Shown here piece by piece: positions 13,241-24,450 of a DNA stretch of 64,000 nucleotides (the stretch's first letter is position 1; the number at the start of each line of letters is the position of its first letter). The stretch is from positions 62,519,455-62,583,454 of the forward strand of contig CM035226.1 of the NCBI GenBank assembly GCA_020226215.1, given 5' to 3'. The position numbers were made by a program, and so were the translations under genes. Source of the stretch: Sindora glabra. Taxonomy: Eukaryota; Streptophyta; Magnoliopsida; Fabales; Fabaceae. The notes beneath the pieces are model-generated. The model saw only the letters and a program-made list of their open reading frames with translations, did not search any database and had not been told where the DNA came from.

Positions 13241-14138
13241 TATGATAAATATGAAAATGAAATAGTCGGTTAAGAAACTATCAATAGAATGGATAATAAA
13301 AAGAAGACATATTGGCTACTTACCTAGCAAATCCAAAAATCTAGCTTATCAAATCCAAGATACATGCACGAAAAAAGTGAAAATAACGCTAACAAATCCA
13401 AGATCTGTAATGCATACATTACACTTGATGTTTTAATTTATTGTCATAATTGACATAAAAAGGTATATAATTTCTTATGATTTGAGCATAATTGAGAGTA
13501 CTTTCAAAAATAAAGTAAAAATCAACTATGAATGCAAATTACAGGTGCTTCCAAATGACAAATACATGAATGAAACAGAATTGTTCCTAACCATTCAAAA
13601 TTTGATATCCCATATTTACTTTATTGTAAAATCAATCCATGCAAATTGTACAAATACACTTGATTTGGTCCTTTTTTTGTGGCATTGAATGATTTTTTAG
13701 CTGTAAAAAAATTTCCTTCAATGCCAATTTTATGTCACCCAAATGTAACAAAGAATATGGCAAATGAAGCATTAATACTAAAAATTTATTTGGCACAACT
13801 AAAAATAAGATTTCATTTCAAAATAAATTTCTTTGTAAAATCGTATTTAACTTTAAGTAAAAAGAAAAAAGAATTTTATTTCATTTTATTTATAATTTTA
13901 TTTGTATTATTATAAAATCCATCAAATTTAATAAATATTTTATTAAAATTCATTTTATTTAGTCTAAAATATATATCATATGAAAGATTTACCATCTTTC
14001 TAACATTATATTTATCACAATACTATCAAAATTTATTTTTTGATTAAATTCCATGCATTTGTCAATATGTTCTAAACAAAATAATTTATTTATAAATAAA
14101 TTAAAATTATTATTTTTGACAAAGTTTTCAAACAAAAT
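13241..14138. other. AT-rich spacer; two overlapping short ORFs judged non-coding
   Basis: Open frames at 13482-13688 and 13679-13915 give low-complexity translations without motifs. The sequence includes TTTCATTTCAAAATAAATTTC-type words that resemble the neighbouring 14139-14216 repeat. Confidence 0.4.
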
Positions 14139-14216
14139 CATTTGTAAATTAATTGAAATTATTTCCATTGAAATGAAATAAAATCAATTCTATAAAAGTT
14201 GCATGTCAAACAAATC
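14139..14216. repeat. Dispersed repeat copy (partner at 50586-50662)
   Basis: Shares the order TTGTAAATTAAT, ATTTCCATTGAAATGAAAT, AAATCAATTCTA, GTCAAAC with 50586-50662 in the same orientation. It may be the edge of a MITE family, but no paired inverted end was found. Confidence 0.5.
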
Positions 14217-14220
14217 TTAG

Positions 14221-15218
14221 TGTCACCATTTGTCTAGCCATCACCGATATAAATCCCAATATCGAAAGAATATTTACATAAAGTTATATGGTTGTGTATT
14301 TAAATTTTATACAAACTATCACTAACTTCTATGATTCTTCTTTGTTACCTTCCTATTGAACATCTATCATTGCACATATTGTGACTCTACTCCTAAATTA
14401 TTGGCGGTGGTTATAAAGCTTTAACTTGAGTATCTATAAACATTTACGAAGAAAATAATGAGATTTAAAATTCCAACAAGCAAATAATTTGTTTAGCTAA
14501 AACAATAATAATTAAGCTACAATTATACTTCACATTAACAATCTATATCACTTATTACTTCTATAACTTCATATTTAACATATTCTCAAGCAAAAATCAT
14601 AAAGTCACCGGTTTATAAAATTAGGTGAGTAAGTAGATTTTCCACTTATCTCAAATCAAAGAAAAATGGAGAAAATTAAATGAAAAGATATGAAAATGAG
14701 TTGATTACTCTATTACCTACAACAACCAAAGTTAAATCTCAAATCCCTAGTTCTTTCTATCATCATTTTCCATAAGAAATTCAGCATAAAATTCCATGTT
14801 AGAGGAATTTAGCTTATTTTAATGAATGTATAAATTGAGATTCCTCATGAATTACTCAAGAAAATGCTAGGAGTGTAAAGAGATGAAGATTAGAGCTTGA
14901 GAAGAAGTGACCGAGTGTTTCAGCCAAAAAAATGGAAGAGAAAGAATACTTTGCGGCTTGACTTTTGTGGGGAACAATTTAGGCAATTTTAAATTTTATA
15001 TGGGTGGTTTAGGAAACTAATTATTCAAAATCTCATCCAAACATCCTATTTCAATTTTAATTTCACACAATATTGTAACTAATTTAATTTTGTTTATTCC
15101 GAGATTAAAATTCTATTTGTTATAAATTTTCACATCATTTTTCTAATTACTGATTCACATACATATTCACCAATTAAATAATTAGAATAAAATTCTATAA
15201 TTTTAGGGTTGTAATACA
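14221..15218 (+). repeat. Gypsy-type LTR relic, copy 1
   Basis: The segment starts TGTCACC and ends near TTTTAGGGTTGTAATACA, the decayed form of the TGTCACGACC..GTTGTGACA pattern of many plant gypsy LTRs. It is collinear with the solo LTR at 17035-19102. Shared blocks are CTCCTAAATTATTGGYGGTG, AATAATGAG, GTAAGTAGATT and the ATAATTTTAG-type 3' end. It lacks about 1 kb relative to that copy. The 5' flank CTTAG has no matching duplicate at the 3' side, so the 3' boundary is approximate. Confidence 0.6.
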
Positions 15219-15898
15219 AAGGGAATAAATTTTTTACAACTCCAAAGTAGAGGAATTTTACATTGTCAACCAATTATATTGTGAAACTTCATCAAATTTT
15301 TCCACTTAAGAAAATGGTTGTGTTCTTTATTTAAGGTAAGAAATTAATTAATTAAAAATAAATTATCAAAATTTTCAAGTCAAAGGAAAATAGGTCCATG
15401 GCTTTTTCAGTCTTCATTTGTCTCCTTATACCGGTCATTCTTTTATTCAGCCAGACTGAATATGGATCATAAGACTTATACAACTTCACATATCAAAGTA
15501 TCCTTTGTCTCATGAATATGTTCTACTTAAATTACTTAACTTCACTGATAGATTTCATTTTTTGTTAATAGGAATTCAAAGCTTCATAGGTTGCGAAAAT
15601 AAGCAATTTGTTAAGAATTTTCAAGCATCTAGCAATAAAACAGTAAACAAAGGATTAGTGGATGAAACGCATCCCTAACAGTATAACCAACACAGCAGAA
15701 GTCAAAGAAAACTGATAAAAAAGCGAAATTGAAGATAGAGATAGAATGATGAAGAAGCAGCGTGATAATGATGCGTAAAAATCTATAAGCCTAAATCTTT
15801 TCTATGTTTTACTTTGAATTTTTTATAATTTATTTTTACTTAATTTGTTTTTAACTTTAGTTTAATATTTTTCTATGTGAAAATTTTTGATAAAGTGT
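15219..15898. other. Intergenic sequence, nothing recognised
   Basis: Moderately AT-rich with no recognised coding exon, RNA gene or terminal repeat. Confidence 0.4.
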
Positions 15899-16150
15899 TA
15901 CAATATAAATAATCCACGGTGTAAATCCCATGCACACTAATAATGAATAGAATGTATACCCTAATATTGATATTAAGGTAGAAATTGATAAGTATTGTAT
16001 TATTTTAGTTTAAATACACTTTTGGTTATCCTAAAATATAAATCGACCACATTTGATCTTCCATAAAAACATTATTCAATTTTAGTCCATTTAATACACA
16101 AAATAAATTAATTTTGAGCCACTTAACACATTTCCATCTATTTCTAAACG
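15899..16150 (+). repeat. Dispersed repeat (relatives at 44735-44860 and inverted at 27545-27720)
   Basis: The block CACACTAAT..CCTAATATTGATATTAA..GAAATTGATAAG matches 44755-44815. The following TTTAAATACACTTTTGG..CCACATTTGATCTTCC matches the reverse complement of 27600-27710 (ACATTTGATCTCTC). Class unknown; it is a moderately repeated plant element. Confidence 0.55.
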
Positions 16151-17029
16151 AACTTTTCCACATTAACAAAAGCTAACCCCCCCCCCCCCTTTTTGTCCCT
16201 CCATTTTATTATCCCCTTCTTCCCAACTTTTGCATGGCAGAAACATAGCTCCCAGGAAGTAAACTTTCAGATTTGAGTTTAAAAAACAAACAAATCTTAG
16301 AAGTTAAGACAACCTTCCTAAGCAGTCATTTCTAGATTTTACCCATGAACGGGGCCAGCATCACTTTTATCGAACAGATCCAATATAGAACCAATATCCG
16401 CCCCATTCATTTCTTTATTTTATCAAAAGTTTGGTCCCTCATTGCCCTTTGTTTGGTTAGATAGCAAGATGCTGATGAGGAATTGTTTGGTTAGATAGGA
16501 AGATGATGATGGGGAACGAGTTGACTCACAAAAATAAGTTTTTATTGGAAGTTGAATTTCATAAGCAATAAATTTTTTTATTAATTTTCCAAGAAATATA
16601 CAAAATTATTTGCTTAGAACAAAAAAAATGACACTTCTCAAGAACTAATTTTTTGTATTTTGATCGGTTCAACTTTAATTTTTTAAAGAAATACTATCAA
16701 AATGACTAATATATCTTTTAAAATTATAATATAAAAATAAGAAATATCAAAAGATTTTAATTATCTCTCATTTCATCATAATATTTCAAAATTGATAATT
16801 TCTTATTTTTTTAATTTATTATAAAAAGTAAAATATTTTTTTGTAAAAATTAAATTGTTTATATATATCTTAAATTTCCTTAATTAATTAAAATAGAAAA
16901 TAATTTGAATGAAGAAAAATATTCATTAAATAATTAATTATGTAAAATTTAGATAAAATAGATAAAAAAAATATAATTAAATATTAAAATAATATATAAC
17001 AAATATAAAATAATAGATATATTTATATA
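16151..17029. other. Intergenic sequence with a poly-C tract
   Basis: A run of about 13 C residues lies near 16172. Then comes a slightly GC-richer stretch to about 16510 (no ORF recognised; GTTTGGTTAGATAG is duplicated at about 16450 and 16488), followed by AT-rich sequence. Confidence 0.45.
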
Positions 17030-19107
17030 TGTAATGTCATGATCTACTTGATTGTGATCAATATGGATCCTATTCCTAGTATCCATAAATTTATCTAAAC
17101 CTAATTTGATATCATCACATAATGATTATTAGGCTAATTATAGTTAATTACTTCATTTTGTTGTCAAAAGAATATCTGCATAAGGTCATAACATCAAGTA
17201 TTTAAAATTTATACAAGTTACTACTATTGTTTCCCCTGATTCCTCTGGTCTGACTTCCTACCTAATTTTTATGATTGCACGTAACTCCTAAATTATTGGT
17301 GGTGGTTAAGGAGTTTTGACTTGAGCATTTGAAAACATTAAAGGAAAAATAATGAGTTTTGTAAACCTAATAAGTAGATAATTTACTTAACCAATGTGAT
17401 AACAATTATGCTAAAATTTACATTTCATATTACACAACAACAATGACAAACAAGAATAGTCAATAACAGATACACCAACTTGTGCCTCCTAGCATTTATC
17501 AATTAAAATCTCAACCTTACCCCCCCCCCACACACACTATTTATCAATCATAGCCCCAACCTTATCCCACTATACTTGTTAGCAACAACATAGGATCTAG
17601 ATCTAAAATCCACATTTAATGATTTCATTACATCAATATTTGTCTCATTTAATGCCTAACCATACTTAAGGAATAGTTTGAACTTTAAGTGATATAAAAT
17701 AAGTATGCATCCAATTAAGAGGTAATGATTTATAACAAAATGTTTATTTATCAATTTTACAACTAAATTTACAATAGAAAGCCAAGTAAGGTTGATTAAA
17801 GTGTTAAAATACAAGGCAGGTGTGGGAATTAATTAGGTAATTGATTTTGAATCAGTTCTTTTAGTACTAGACTTCTAGAATCAATTTCACATGTATGAAC
17901 ATTTCTAGGTACTGTGAATTGATTGTATAATTAATTCATAGTGAGAGCTTTTAACTCTAGATTTCAAAAATCAATTGCACAACTTGTTCTCATGTGATCA
18001 TATTCTAGAAACACTATAAATAGATTGTGCAATTAGTTCAAAAAAGAATAATTGTTAGGAACATAGTAAATCAATTTTACAATTGATTCTCTTGCCCTAA
18101 ATCTATTTTTGGATGCCAAGAATTGATTGCACACCAATTTTCCCAAGCGAATTTTCATTTTTCATGAAATTTTCATCATTTATAGAACCATAATCTAACA
18201 ATATTTATTGCATCAAAATCTTAGTACAATCATCAATTCATGAATTCTGGCATTTCATATCATAGTTTAATATTATTTATTACTTCTACTATATTAAATC
18301 AACACATCCTAAACAAAATAACATACAAGTACAATTTGCATAATTGATTAGGTAAGTAGATTCTCTACTCCCCTCAAGTTTGAAAGAAATGGTGGACATG
18401 GGAAGAACAATAAAAAAAGTGCTAACCTTAAACACACAAATACCAAAATCAACTCAAAATGTCTAATCCACCTTCCTACCATCTAAACCCACAAAGAAAT
18501 TAAACTATAGAACAGACTACTTTGCTTCAATGAAAGTATGAGTGAAAATTTCCTTGAGACGGGATCAATAGAGATAGAAATTTGGATGAAGTGTTAATTG
18601 AAGCTTGAAAAGAGTGAGGTTCCAATGGTCTTCAGCGGAAAATGGTAAAGGGAAGTGTCCTTCAACAACTTTAATGCCACTAGGTATACCTTTGGTATTT
18701 CAAAAGTTTTTAAAGGCAATTTAGAAAATTAAATCATTCTAAATTTCCTTCAAGCATTCCAATTCAATTCTAATTTCATACAACTATACAATTAATTTGT
18801 GTCTACTCATTTTACATTAAATTATCATTTTCTATAATTAAATACCTACTAAAATTGCTCAAAACTTATGGCTCAAGTGGCTCCAAATGTTCTTGAAAGT
18901 TTTGTACTTTTCATTGTATTCAAGTTGGATCATTAGTCTTCATATATACATATCTATTGGTTTAATTACTCCTATTATAACCAAAATTGAAAAAAAAAAC
19001 GTATTCTAATCTTTCCGACAACTTTCACAATCACCTATATGTGTATTGAATTGCTAGTTGTATGAATAAAATACTAATTTTCATAATTTTAGCTATGTAA
19101 CATGTAA
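17030..19107 (+). mobile_element. Solo LTR of a gypsy-type retrotransposon with 5-bp target duplication
   Basis: The LTR proper is 17035-19102: it begins TGTCATGATC and ends ATTTTAGCTATGTAACA. It is flanked on both sides by TGTAA (17030-17034 and 19103-19107), a perfect 5-bp target-site duplication. No internal coding region lies between the ends, so this is a solo LTR produced by LTR-LTR recombination. It is about 2.07 kb, longer than copy 1 because of an extra block (about 17440-18340) with repeated AATTGATT..CACAA..TTCT-type words. A C-rich tract followed by CA repeats lies near 17521. Confidence 0.8.
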
Positions 19108-19570
19108 TAACTATAATAAAATTATATTTCTAATATTATAATATTTATAATTATATTTATAATTTATATTTTGAATATATATTTTATATAATTTCATATA
19201 ATATACATTCTATTTATTATAAAATTTTTAAATAAATTCTTTTCTATAATTAATAACTATACTTAAAAAGTATATTTATATTTTATAATTAATAAATTTT
19301 ATTTATTATAATTTTTAAATAATAAGATTAAAATATCAAAGTGATTATCAAGTAAATTAAATAAAGATAATTTTACATTTTTATTTATAAAAGACATGAG
19401 AAGTTTTTCATATGAAGAAAATGTCAACAAGCTATTTTCCATAATTTTTAAGAAGTAGAATTTCCTCTTATATATTAAATCAACCAAATGATTTGAGGAT
19501 TTTTATTTCCTTTCCATGTTATTTTAACGAACTAGACAAACTCGGAAATGGATTGAGCTCTTAAGTGGCC
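19108..19570. other. AT-rich spacer before the CACTA-like element
   Basis: Low-complexity TATAATTTATATTT sequence. The minus-strand ORF at 19299-19487 has no motif and is not considered a gene. Confidence 0.45.
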
Positions 19571-19830
19571 CACTACAAGAATGCATGTCATTCGCGATGA
19601 TTTTTCCCGTGGAGTTTGCACGGATTTTTGCGTTTCCTACGAATTTACCACGGATTACAAATTCCTGGGAATCGGAGGTGTGGGAAACGCTTTCCCACGG
19701 CACCTTCCCACAGTAATTTTCCACGGCAATTTGACACGGGTTTCATGCTGATTTTCCCACGATTATTTCCCACAGATTCTGGACATAGTTGCCCATGAAT
19801 ATTTCCCTGAGATATGAATTTGAATTTCCA
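19571..19830. repeat. Left terminal and subterminal repeats of the CACTA-like element
   Basis: After the CACTACAAGAATG terminus, variants of TTTCCCACGG/TTCCCACAG recur (about 19600, 19692, 19705, 19720, 19760, 19770). They are interspersed with ACGGATT words. In CACTA elements such subterminal arrays bind the element's own accessory protein. The small ORFs 19524-20041 on both strands are translations of this array. Confidence 0.65.
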
Positions 19831-20189
19831 GCAGTTTTTCCCCATTGTAATTAATATAATATTTCTTTAAAAAAATTATATGTAAAAAATTATCCACAGG
19901 TAAACTAAGGAAAATCCATGGGAAATATTTATGGCTACGTGATGGTTCTAATAATTTTCCCACAGTTTTAACTGCGTGAGAACCTTGGAAAATTCTTAAT
20001 TTCACAAAAAAAAAATTTAAATCATTAAAGTTAGAATTCACGAGCTATTTCTATGATTAAATGCTTGACATTCGAAATTTATATTTCATTAAAATCTAAA
20101 TAATAATAGATCTTACATAAATTTAATATCAAATTTAAATACCAAATCATTCATACAAAAATAATATCCTTAAAATGAAAAAACTACTA

Positions 20190-20480
20190 AGTGTCTTCTT
20201 TTAAATTATCATATGCATCATGGTGATGCTGAATACCATGCTTTTGCTGTTCTCCTTGCTACTATGTGAGATTGGTTGGATCATGGAAAGATAGTGGAGG
20301 GACCAAAATAGATAAAGTTAATTCAATGCGATTGCATAAAGACTTTAGTACCAACTTATATTGGCTTAGTTGACTTTGCTACTTAACTTTCAATGCAATA
20401 ACTCTATTTTTCACTTCCTACTGAACTCTATTTTCCATTTTTATTTGATGCAATCATATAACAAGTTGAATGAACACATT
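20190..20480 (-). pseudogene. Remnant of a CACTA-associated ORF C-terminus
   Basis: Reverse-strand translation, with stops, gives pieces matching in order the better-preserved copy at 54990-55200: a basic/Lys-rich start, a QSQLSxY-like stretch, a LVLKSLY-like stretch, a Pro/Ser-rich stretch and PxNPS..H. This looks like the C-terminal tail of a plant transposase-associated ORF lying next to the element's end. It is heavily mutated. Similarity between the two copies is seen directly; the functional class is inferred from position. Confidence 0.45.
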
Positions 20481-21145
20481 TAACACAAATGACTAGTTAG
20501 AGCATTACAATTACTATGAAATATATCAACAATTGAATGAACATAAACAATATGCTAATAATAGACCCCTAAAATTGAGATATTTCTTTGGGTGAAAACT
20601 AATTCAAATTGGATCGTATTAATTAATATAAGAACATCGGGGGTTTAAAAATTATAACAATTTCACAACCATCCACAACAAATTGTGTTAAGGGTAAGGT
20701 ATTGAAGAAACTCATGAAATTTCAGATATTTAGTTTGATCATTGGCCAAATATCAGCGATACAGTTTATGTTTTACAAACATACTGCTAAATTCACATGA
20801 AATTAATCTAACATAGACAAGTCCAGAGTCACTAGAAAAATTAATCAAATTTGTGGAGGAAATGATCACCATTGGATAATGACACACATGCTTCTTGCTA
20901 AAATCATATATATGTATATATGCATGTTAGGATTTTGAAGAATGAACCAACATGACTTTAAAATCCTTTAAATTCAGGATTTGAAGTTATAAGTTTGAGA
21001 ATCATATAACCATCTTGTCCTTTGATTACAAATTTTGGCAGTCCTAATATGCGGGATCCATTAAAGAATATATGACTAACTTTACTTGATAGACCGTGCG
21101 ACGCTTGCTATCAACAACTTGAAAGCAAGTCAGCTAAAGATTAGA

Positions 21146-22972
21146 CTCACGACACTCAAGTGGGCTAACATATCGAGCAGCAACAAGATTAAAGGACACA
21201 GCAGAAAATAAACAATCAAAACACGCATAAATAGGAGCAACGAATGAGGGCTCCCTTCGTTTTAGGCCCTTCTTGAACTGCATAGCCGATAAGAGTTCCA
21301 TCTCTTCCGATTGCTTTGTTTGGACAGGTACCACGCAAGAATTATCCCCCATGAACAAAAGGCAACTTGCTGCACAAATCGACATGACCGAGTGGCCCAA
21401 TAGGAACTCCATCCCTAATACTACAACAAAATCATCCATCTTAGCGACCACAAAATCTGTTTTTCCTTGCCCCAAACCAAACTTTACAGTTGCTTGTATC
21501 GTCACTCCCATGGTAGTCGAGGCCTTAGAATTAACAGCTTTCATGCGGCCTGAGTCCTTCTCTAACTTCAGACCGAGCCTTTTGGCTTCCGCTTCAGAGC
21601 TGAAATTGTGAGTGGCACCAGTATCAACCATCACATTAGAGGCAGCCTTTTTTGCTATTTTCCCCTTTACGTACATGAGGCCATGGTTTAGGCTGTTTTT
21701 CCCTATTCCAACTTATTTCTTCAAAGCACCAAGGATCCGCAATACATCCATTCTCGGAGCTATATCTTCTTCACTTTCGCAATCATCCTCTTCTTCGTCT
21801 TGGACTTTAGGAGAGGCTTGCATAGCGTTGAGGCCAGCTTTTTACGGGCAATCAGCCATTTTGTGTGGACCTTTACATAGAAAACAAGCCAAAGGTCTTT
21901 TCCCACCTGTGTTAGCAATATTCCAGGATAAAGCCGAATTTGGGCTATAGGGACTTATCTTATTGTCTCCTCCCCTATATTTATTCTTGTTAAACTTGTT
22001 AGACTGTCCTCCGCTTCCCGTAGAAGAAGGCTCACTATTTGTTTAGGACTTCTTATTAGGATTTTCAACGTGGTAGTCAGTTAAGCGTTCCGCGATAGCC
22101 ATTGCAGTAGGCAAGTCTTGAACCCGCTGTCTTTGGAGCTTAGTTCTGGCGCAGGATTTGAGATTTTCAAGAAAGAAGAACATTTTATCCTTCTCGGACA
22201 TATCCCAGATATCCAACATTAGGGCCGAAAATCTTCTTATATATTCCCAAATGACACCAGTTTGTTTTAGGTCTCGAAGTTGATGCTGAGCCATGTACTC
22301 AACATTTTTAGGGAAGAATTGGGACTTAAACTCTCTTTTTAAGTCTTCCTATGTGTTAATAATGCATCTTTCCACTATAATATTCATATATTTGGTCCGC
22401 CACCAAAATTTCGCATCACCAATTAAGTACATGGTTGCGGTCGTAACTTTTGCCTCCTATGAATATGACCTTACGGCTCAGAAATATTGTTCCATATCAA
22501 AGAGAAAGTTTTCTAACTCTTTGGCATCTCGTGCACCCTTAAAATAGCGGGGTTCGAGCACCCTCAAACGTCCATATTCTGGTGCTCCATGGTTGGGGCC
22601 TTGATTACCCAACGCTCTTGTGAGAACTTTAAGCTGAGCCTTCACATCAGCTAGCTTAGCTCTCAGTTCTCTAACCGAGTCACCCAAGTTGCCTTCCGTG
22701 GTGGAACTTGGAGTTTCCCGATCAATGCCCAAATAAGATTCAATGGCCGCAACTCGAATGGCCACACCTTCCTATTTCTTAGCCCGTTCAATAAGCTCAG
22801 GAATGTCTTGACCTTGCATCTCTTCAACAGCTTTGTACAATTCTTCCATCTGCCCCATTCGATTTTCGAGTTCATTAATGCGCACCATGTTCGACATGGT
22901 TCCTGTTGCTCTTTAAATTTCCCAACAATTTTGAGCGATCTCTAAAGCAGGTCAAACCCCGCTCTGATATCA
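21146..22972 (-). pseudogene. Ty3/gypsy gag-protease fragment with PBS, minus strand
   Basis: Reading leftward from a primer binding site (TGATATCAGAGC at 22972-22961, one base off the initiator-tRNA-Met-complementary TGGTATCAGAGC), the ORF begins near 22896 (MSNMVRINELENRMGQ). It continues through a coiled region, the gag core (WWRT near 22400; LRDLKQTGVIWEYIRRF, 22294-22043), a zinc knuckle CFLCKGPHKMADC (about 21885-21847), and a retropepsin domain with VDTGATHNF (about 21637-21611) in an unbroken 180-residue frame ending at 21134. In-frame stops lie at several gag positions. No RT, RNase H or integrase follows, so it is a truncated or TR-GAG-like element. Homology to the plus-strand copy stops at about 21146. 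Confidence 0.85.
22955..22972 (-). other. Primer binding site (initiator tRNA-Met type)
   Basis: On the minus strand the sequence TGATATCAGAGCGGGGTT begins two bases inside the LTR end TGTGACA. It is close to the standard plant PBS TGGTATCAGAGC and fixes the orientation of the gag fragment and the inner LTR edge at 22975. Confidence 0.7.
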
Positions 22973-22974
22973 AA

Positions 22975-23380
22975 TGTCACAGGCCGGCGGCTCTCCAACC
23001 GAAACCATGCGACGCATGCTTACCACTCTTGGCCAACATGCTAGCCTTCCAACATTAAACCCACGTTTGGTACGCTTGGGTAAAGATAGCGGGATATATC
23101 CGCACGCTAATATTGTATGTCACCGAAAGGCCCACACATACCGGACCGCAGGATCCTTCTACACAGGAAGCCTCCATGCACTACGGACCATAAGGGACAA
23201 ATGAATAGGGAGAAGAACACTACGTTCGCTTGGTTTATGTCTCATTCCATAGTTTTGAGTGTGCGTGGGGATGGCAACAATCCAACACACTCCATCCCTA
23301 GGTCAATGTCCCGGCGCCTCACAGGCCCGTAGAGTACTCCACCCCCTTAAAGAGCATTTTGAACAAAAAGCCTCCCGCAA
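22975..23380 (-). repeat. Probable gypsy LTR remnant between the two inverted gag copies
   Basis: On the minus strand this segment ends ..GGCCTGTGACA directly before the PBS, as expected for a 5' LTR. It is markedly more GC-rich than its surroundings. Its outer end is not defined, because at about 23381 it runs directly into plus-strand gag sequence. The short plus-strand ORFs here (22974-23204, 23117-23332) show no domain and are taken as LTR sequence. Confidence 0.5.
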
Positions 23381-24450
23381 GAAGATGACATACTTTTTTC
23401 GAGCCGTAAGGCCAAATTCAAAAGAGGCAAAAGTTATGATCGCAACCATATACTTAACTGGTGATGTGAAACTTTGGTGGCGTACCGTAATGGCTGCCGC
23501 GGAACGCTTAACCGACTACCATGCTGAAAACCCTAATAAAAAGTCCTAAATAAATAATGGGCCTTCTTCTACAAGAAGCGGAGGACAGTCTAACAAATCT
23601 AGCAAAAGTAAAAGTAGGGGAGGAGACAACAAGAGAAGTTCCCATAACCCAAATTCTGTTTTATCCCAGAATATTGTTAACACGAGTGGGAAAAGACCTT
23701 TAACTTGTTTTCTATGTTAAGGTCCGCACAAAATGACTGATTGCCCACAAAAGCTGGCCTCAACGCTATGCAAACCTCTCCTAAAGTCTAAGACAAAGAA
23801 GAGGATGATTAGGAAAGTGAAGAGGATATAGCTCTGAGAATGGGTGCATTACGGATCCTTAGTGCCTTGAAGAAACAAGTTGGAAAAGGGAAAAGCAGCC
23901 TAAACCATGGCCTCATGTACATAAAGGAGCAAATAGCAGGAAAAGCCACCTTTAGTGTGATGGTCGATACTGGTGTCACTCACAATTTCATATCTGAAGT
24001 GGAAGTCAAAAAACTTGGTCTGAAGTTAGAGAAGGACTCAGGCCGCATGAAAATTGTTAATTTTAAAGCCTCGACCACCATAGGAGTGGCAAGACAAGCA
24101 ATTATAAAACTTGGCTCGTGACAAGGAAAAACAGATTTTGTGATCGCTAAGATGGATGATTTTGATGTAGTATTGGAGATGGAGTTCCTCTTGGGCTATC
24201 AGGTCACGCCAGTTCCTGCAGCAAGTTGCCTTTTGTTCATGGGGGATAATCCATGCATGGTACCTGTCCAAACAAAGCAACAGAAAGAGACGAAACTCTT
24301 ATCGGCTATACAGTTCAAGAAGGGCCTAAAACGAAGGGAGTCATCATTCGTTGCCCCTATTTATGTGTGTTTTGGTTGTTTATCTTCCACTGTGCCCTTT
24401 AATCTTATTGTCGCTCGGTATATTAGCCCACTTAGGTGTCGTGGATCTAT
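23381..24450 (+). pseudogene. Ty3/gypsy gag-protease fragment, plus strand (inverted copy)
   Basis: This copy of the same family as 21146-22972 lies in opposite orientation. It opens with FFRAVRPNSKEAKV and LWWRT (about 23397-23490), then jumps directly to AAERLTDYHAENPNKKS, so about 285 bp of gag present in the other copy is missing. A zinc knuckle with a stop in place of one residue lies at about 23705-23745. The retropepsin frame starts at 23840 (VDTGVTHNF at about 23963-23989), breaks at a stop at 24119-24121 and continues at 24140-24472 (MDDFDVVLEMEFLLG). Homology to the other copy ends at about 24445. It is inactive. Confidence 0.85.

Noticed and set aside
13482..13915. Two adjacent plus-strand ORFs of 68 and 78 codons
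   Set aside because: No motif, AT-driven composition, no splice or transposon context.
16151..16510. GC-richer stretch after the poly-C tract as a possible gene fragment
   Set aside because: No frame stays open or shows a motif, and only a short GTTTGGTTAGATAG duplication is evident.
21273..21950. Plus-strand ORFs of 112 codons each over the minus-strand gypsy protease
   Set aside because: Antisense shadows of the gag-protease fragment; they carry no domain of their own.
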